64,000 nt of DNA from Pseudoalteromonas viridis. Lineage in GTDB: Bacteria; Pseudomonadota; Gammaproteobacteria; Enterobacterales; Alteromonadaceae. Location: assembly GCF_017742995.1 (NCBI RefSeq), contig NZ_CP072426.1:806001-870000 (forward strand), written 5' to 3'. Both the position numbers and the translations under genes were made by a program. Within the stretch, counting starts at the first letter, position 1. Every line of letters begins with the position of its first letter. Shown here in pieces: positions 61,201-64,000 of the stretch. Under the pieces are notes generated by a model. That model was not told where the DNA came from, ran no database searches, and worked only from the letters and a program-made list of their open reading frames with translations.

Positions 61201-62995
61201 AGCCGGCAAAATGGTCATTGAGCATACGCCCTTTAGCTGGCAAAACCTGACCAAAGAGCTGTGCGAACTGATGAGCCATCAGTGCCACGAAAAACGCATC
61301 AACCTGAACTTTTATTTTGACCCGGCTTTAGGCTATTGGCACAAGAGCGACCCTATCCGGATCAGGCAGATCTTACTCAATCTTGTGGGCAATGCCGTCA
61401 AGTTCACCAAAACGTCAGCCAGTAAAGTCGGCAATGTGGAAGTGTTTGTATCGCCTGGCGCTGAGGCCGGGTATCTGGAGATCAGCGTCAAGGACAATGG
61501 CAAAGGCATGAGTGAAGAGCAAACTCAGGGGCTGTTCAAGCCCTTTGTCCAGGCAGATGACAGCATTCAGAGAAAATACGGCGGCACCGGGCTTGGGCTG
61601 TCTATTACCATGCGACTGTGTGAGCTGATGAATGGCTCTATAACGTGTCACAGCCTGGAAGATGTCGGGAGTAACTTTATCGTGACTTTGCCGTTTGCGC
61701 CCAGCGAAACGGGCGACCAGGAAATTGCGATAAACTTTGCGGGATTAACCGCTTATATTGTCTCAGATGATGATAAATTTGAACAGGATTTGGCAAACAA
61801 CCTTAGCGCCCATGGTATGCATTGTCAGCTCATTAGTGATGAGGACCTCAATGCCTATTTGCTTGCCCGCCTGAGTGTTGATTATCTGATCATCACCAGT
61901 GAAAAATACCAACACCTGGTCACCAATGGGCAGGACATTATTTCTACCAACAGTGAACTCAAGTGCCTGGTGCTGGAGCACACCAGTATCCAAATGCCGA
62001 CCGTCGAGGGCGCAAATATATATGCAATAGAGAATAACCCCTATTATGCGGTCAGAGTGATTGAGAAAATTGCCACACTGGAAGGCCAGATCAGCCCGGA
62101 ACCAGATATCAGGCAGCTCGCCAGTGAAGAGCAGCTACCAACCATTGAACAAGCACAGCAAAGAAATGCCTTAATTCTGGTGATAGAAGACAACGTTTAC
62201 AATCAGGATTTGTTTAAGCGCCAGCTGGCATTGCTTGGCTTACAGTGCATTATTGCCGAGCACGGCGCCATTGCGCTGGAGCTCATGCAGAAGTATCAGT
62301 TCTCTTTGATCATCAGTGATTGCCATATGCCGGTCATGGACGGGTATAGCTTTGCGAAAACCTACCGCGAACTTGAAGCGCAAGGTAAAGTACCGAGCCT
62401 GCCCATCATCGCAGCCACGGCGAATGCACTCAGTGGCGAGCGCGAAAAATGTCTTAAAGCCGGGATGGATGATTATATCTGCAAGCCCATAGTATTGCAT
62501 GCTCTGCGCGGCAAAATAGAACAATGGTTGCACAGACCACAGCCATCTGGATTAGCGGCCCTGAACGGCCATAGCGCAGAGCAAGTCAGTCTGCTTACCG
62601 AGCCCTCTGAAGTGGCTTCCACAACAGCTCAGGAAGAGACTTCTGAACCGGAAGCCCCTTCAGCACGTATCGTAGATTTAAGTGTGCTGGAAAACTATGT
62701 TGGCGCTGACGAAGCGATTCAGAAGCAATTCTTACAAGGCTTTTTGGCCGACTCCCGCCCTTTGGTGGAGGGGATGAATGGCCGCGACGACGTGTCTCTC
62801 AGCACCATTAAAAACACCGCGCACCAGTTAAAATCATCAGCAAAGGCCATTGGCGCGCAGTCACTTGCTGACGACTTTTCCGCACTGGAACAAGCCGCTA
62901 AGGCTGAAGATGTCACGCAGGTACAGGCCTTGCAAAAGGCCTGCGACGAAAAGTTTAATGCCGCATGTGTGGAAATAGAAACTATACTTGAGTAA
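58280..62995 (+). CDS. Hybrid histidine kinase: NIT, double PAS, kinase, pseudo-receiver, receiver, HPt
   Basis: A 1571-aa hybrid kinase with GTG start at 58280 (AAGGACAGCACAC). Order: TM1 (about 5-23); NIT-like nitrate-sensor domain (about 45-285; FALQKERGYTFG); TM2 and TM3 (about 293-313, 328-346); a second extracytoplasmic region to about 560; TM4 (about 566-583); PAS (about 605-720); PAS (about 768-890); HisKA with H921 (SHEIRTP); HATPase with N1038, DNGKGM and GGTGLGL; a degenerate receiver (about 1153-1265) without phospho-acceptor Asp; a canonical receiver with D1347 (DCHMPVMDG); HPt with H1515 (HQLKSSAKAIG). A full His-Asp-His relay. The output is probably the receiver-EAL protein that follows. 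Confidence 0.93.
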   Translation: MHVQLKVVVWLIMVLVSLLSLDRFSRAYFVSHHQIVATQDSLHNVSHMQQISNAIFALQKERGYTFGLSERASGETLSQLNQYRNASNAALVDIAAQSAQNPNLLSSLPNTAELMNLRALFDQRLLTREQAMTLYTAKINALLDLFLAIELKIAADAVNTHLYSLTLAIEQAGKLRAHTYAMLNNTLDSRAGAIFELSTLHNTHQALLANTPFSEVIARQITALQAQPQNQTLNNVLVALEQTGQSTFNALQWWQQKTQYLEQLINIVSSQLSAHQQQLSTELSEHNATKANYALFAVLAFVGVVITSVLLWRTLGRTSKPKRHQTPVKLSQLLLLLGLIVSFIMSEHDISQGELSNGLYTRSANELSNNLAYSVIAIDNLWLKPLAERLHTLSITKQPVFSNATGTEYIGKFTLSDNDLVGLFPATLPVQKLQKTITDSIARQGAKSLSLALMSDSNNKLYSVSTAPQASVNGLSDILLVLIQPVDDTLTKILKMPVAYQGITTHLLFNDIVIGRNDYSTDKTATLPKNGLELVHENFAFGFTIRATQDPEQIERYINTLQQEFSVQLALLLTLSLTALVLAHRAQNRIIEQLQHSETQLDKERLLLSNSEQIVGMGSWEWQQGSRNVLLSKTLKTLLNVQSSSKYVPYTEVLRKLTQASRRTLLKHLRTQALDSQVKLTLSFCNDGSEKQLEVIMTSHQTDAADSLCVVGVVRDISEQIAQQQRQSKYQASLQAARQEALDRMKEAETQRHEVQQLLHRNRETESLLEATLDSIPAFILLLDGEANIRLINRFWYKSKRLNLEESGLFINTLMRVNDNLIDVISLLPLSNKKPLLEALTAAKTRDLYYKDMEICYQLDGAQMWFEVILTNIMCNDKKYMLLYQHDITQRKNDASILADAKETAEAANKAKSRFLATMSHEIRTPMNGVVGMLDILSQSRLSDEQRHLTSVAKNSAMMLLRIINDILDFSKIEAGKMVIEHTPFSWQNLTKELCELMSHQCHEKRINLNFYFDPALGYWHKSDPIRIRQILLNLVGNAVKFTKTSASKVGNVEVFVSPGAEAGYLEISVKDNGKGMSEEQTQGLFKPFVQADDSIQRKYGGTGLGLSITMRLCELMNGSITCHSLEDVGSNFIVTLPFAPSETGDQEIAINFAGLTAYIVSDDDKFEQDLANNLSAHGMHCQLISDEDLNAYLLARLSVDYLIITSEKYQHLVTNGQDIISTNSELKCLVLEHTSIQMPTVEGANIYAIENNPYYAVRVIEKIATLEGQISPEPDIRQLASEEQLPTIEQAQQRNALILVIEDNVYNQDLFKRQLALLGLQCIIAEHGAIALELMQKYQFSLIISDCHMPVMDGYSFAKTYRELEAQGKVPSLPIIAATANALSGEREKCLKAGMDDYICKPIVLHALRGKIEQWLHRPQPSGLAALNGHSAEQVSLLTEPSEVASTTAQEETSEPEAPSARIVDLSVLENYVGADEAIQKQFLQGFLADSRPLVEGMNGRDDVSLSTIKNTAHQLKSSAKAIGAQSLADDFSALEQAAKAEDVTQVQALQKACDEKFNAACVEIETILE

Positions 62996-63062
62996 AAAGT
63001 ATGGCCGCGCAAGTCGTATTCAGGACTATACATGCTTAAAACGCAGGGTCACAAAAGGCAAG

Positions 63063-64000
63063 ATGAATAATCTGATCAGAGTAATCGCAATCGATGACAA
63101 TCAGTTCATAATTACCCAGCTGGAATTGTTGCTACAACAAGTTGCCCGGGACGTCGACTATCATGGCTTTACGGCAGGTCGCCGTGCCTTAGACTCAGGG
63201 CTATGTGACTCAGCATCCCTGATTTTTTTAGATCTAAACATGCCCGAAATCGACGGGATTGAATTACTGCGTATTTTTGCCGATGCCAAGTTAACAACAC
63301 CTATCGTTTTGCTCAGCGGCGAAGACAAAGACGTACTCGAAACCGCCAGTAATCTGGGCACCATGCACAACCTTAACATCATCTCTAACATCGACAAACC
63401 AGTGTCTCTGCCACGACTGAAATCGCTGCTTGAATGTTTGGATCAGCACCATAGAGCGTCGCCCACTGTGGCAGAAAAAAGCTATAACGCCAGTGACATT
63501 CGCATTGGACTGGACCGAGCGCAATTTAAAGCCCATTACCAACCCAAGGTATCACTGGAATCACTCAACGTAATTGGTATGGAAATACTGGCGCGCTGGT
63601 ATCACCCTTTCGATGGCTTAGTATCTCCCGGCGATTTTATTCCTCAGCTCGAACGTGCCGGTTTATCTGCCGAGCTCTCATTACAACTACTGACACAAAC
63701 CCTGGCGCTTTACGACACACACTATGAGCAGGTTAAGTCGCTGAGTTTCAGCCTGAACCTTAGCGCGGGTGCCCTGTACGACATTGAGCTGCCAAACAAG
63801 CTGGCCACTTTATGTGACCAATACGCCGTACCGCGTAAGCAGATCATTCTGGAGATCACAGAAAGCCAGCTGCTCGACAACCTTCCCCGCACACTGGAGG
63901 TGCTGCTGCGCTTCAGATTAAAAGGGTTTCCGCTGTCAATCGACGACTTTGGCACGGGGTTTTCAAGCTTTACCCAACTCAATCAAGTGCCCTTTAGCGA
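63063..64000 (+). CDS. Receiver-EAL response regulator, c-di-GMP phosphodiesterase (3' partial)
   Basis: Starting at ATG 63063, 67 bp after the kinase, it runs off the right edge (about 312 residues visible). Residues about 1-125 form a receiver: acidic pair VIAIDDN, phospho-acceptor Asp in IFLDLNMPEIDG, then IVLLSGEDKD and NIDKPVS (Lys). An EAL domain begins at about 145: FKAHYQPKVSLE, GMEILARWYHP (EIL in place of EAL, but the E-x-L-x-R catalytic pattern is kept), FSLNLSAGAL, ILEITES and IDDFGTGFSS. The visible catalytic residues are intact, so it probably degrades c-di-GMP under control of the upstream kinase. Confidence 0.88.
   Translation, partial: MNNLIRVIAIDDNQFIITQLELLLQQVARDVDYHGFTAGRRALDSGLCDSASLIFLDLNMPEIDGIELLRIFADAKLTTPIVLLSGEDKDVLETASNLGTMHNLNIISNIDKPVSLPRLKSLLECLDQHHRASPTVAEKSYNASDIRIGLDRAQFKAHYQPKVSLESLNVIGMEILARWYHPFDGLVSPGDFIPQLERAGLSAELSLQLLTQTLALYDTHYEQVKSLSFSLNLSAGALYDIELPNKLATLCDQYAVPRKQIILEITESQLLDNLPRTLEVLLRFRLKGFPLSIDDFGTGFSSFTQLNQVPFS

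Overview
The window looks like chromosome from a marine gammaproteobacterium of the Alteromonadales, most likely Pseudoalteromonas or a close relative. This is an inference from gene content: a long-form urocanate hydratase, a TonB siderophore receptor, MacB-type efflux modules, a CBM9/DUF5916 outer-membrane protein, a multidomain NIT hybrid kinase and lanthipeptide-like small precursors. No rRNA or tRNA gene was recognised, so the genus is not proven.

Layout. 1-5064: a response regulator (cut by the left edge) beside a four-gene MacB-like ABC efflux operon read on the minus strand. Upstream of the operon there is a sigma-54-like promoter and a cluster of TGTCCG/CGGACA motifs. 5403-11684: a secreted histidine phosphatase, a tandem pair of 123-aa secreted proteins, a MocR regulator divergent from an acetyltransferase/PaiB pair, a lipoprotein serine hydrolase with an apparent frameshift, and another acetyltransferase. 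11730-19207 (minus strand): an S41 peptidase/beta-lactamase-fold fusion lipoprotein, a second ABC ATPase/permease pair and a UbiB-type kinase. 19387-25522: an aldehyde dehydrogenase, a di-haem RoxA-like cytochrome, a choloylglycine-hydrolase-family amidase and an OpgC-like acyltransferase.

25560-29521 is the most unusual segment. It is a small-peptide island, partly A+T-rich. It holds a double-glycine, lanthipeptide-like precursor and then a tandem array of about 296-bp units. Each unit carries a 61-aa peptide gene preceded by the relict 3' end of an XRE-type regulator gene. The fourth unit is cut by a degenerate IS66 remnant. Beyond it lies what looks like the intact form of the same arrangement: an XRE regulator translationally coupled to a 158-aa protein with repeated Cys/GPxKP motifs, which is coupled in turn to a multi-pass membrane protein. 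A second XRE regulator is divergent from this cassette.

29542-35989: a LysR regulator, a REPIN-like repeat array of about 1.7 kb with a 683-bp higher-order period, and hutH-hutU for histidine degradation. 36268-49980: an NPP-type phosphodiesterase, an S66 (MccF-like) peptidase, a CBM9/DUF5916 protein, a CadC-like membrane regulator, a 1170-aa PKD-type lipoprotein, and a PLP decarboxylase divergent from a MocR regulator with direct-repeat operator candidates. 50037-64000: a possible PilZ-like protein, a LysE exporter, an ABM enzyme with a WYL regulator, a Fur-boxed siderophore receptor, two periplasmic binding proteins, a GAF protein, a 1571-aa hybrid histidine kinase and a receiver-EAL protein that runs off the right edge.

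All functions are read from motifs and architecture. No database search was run.
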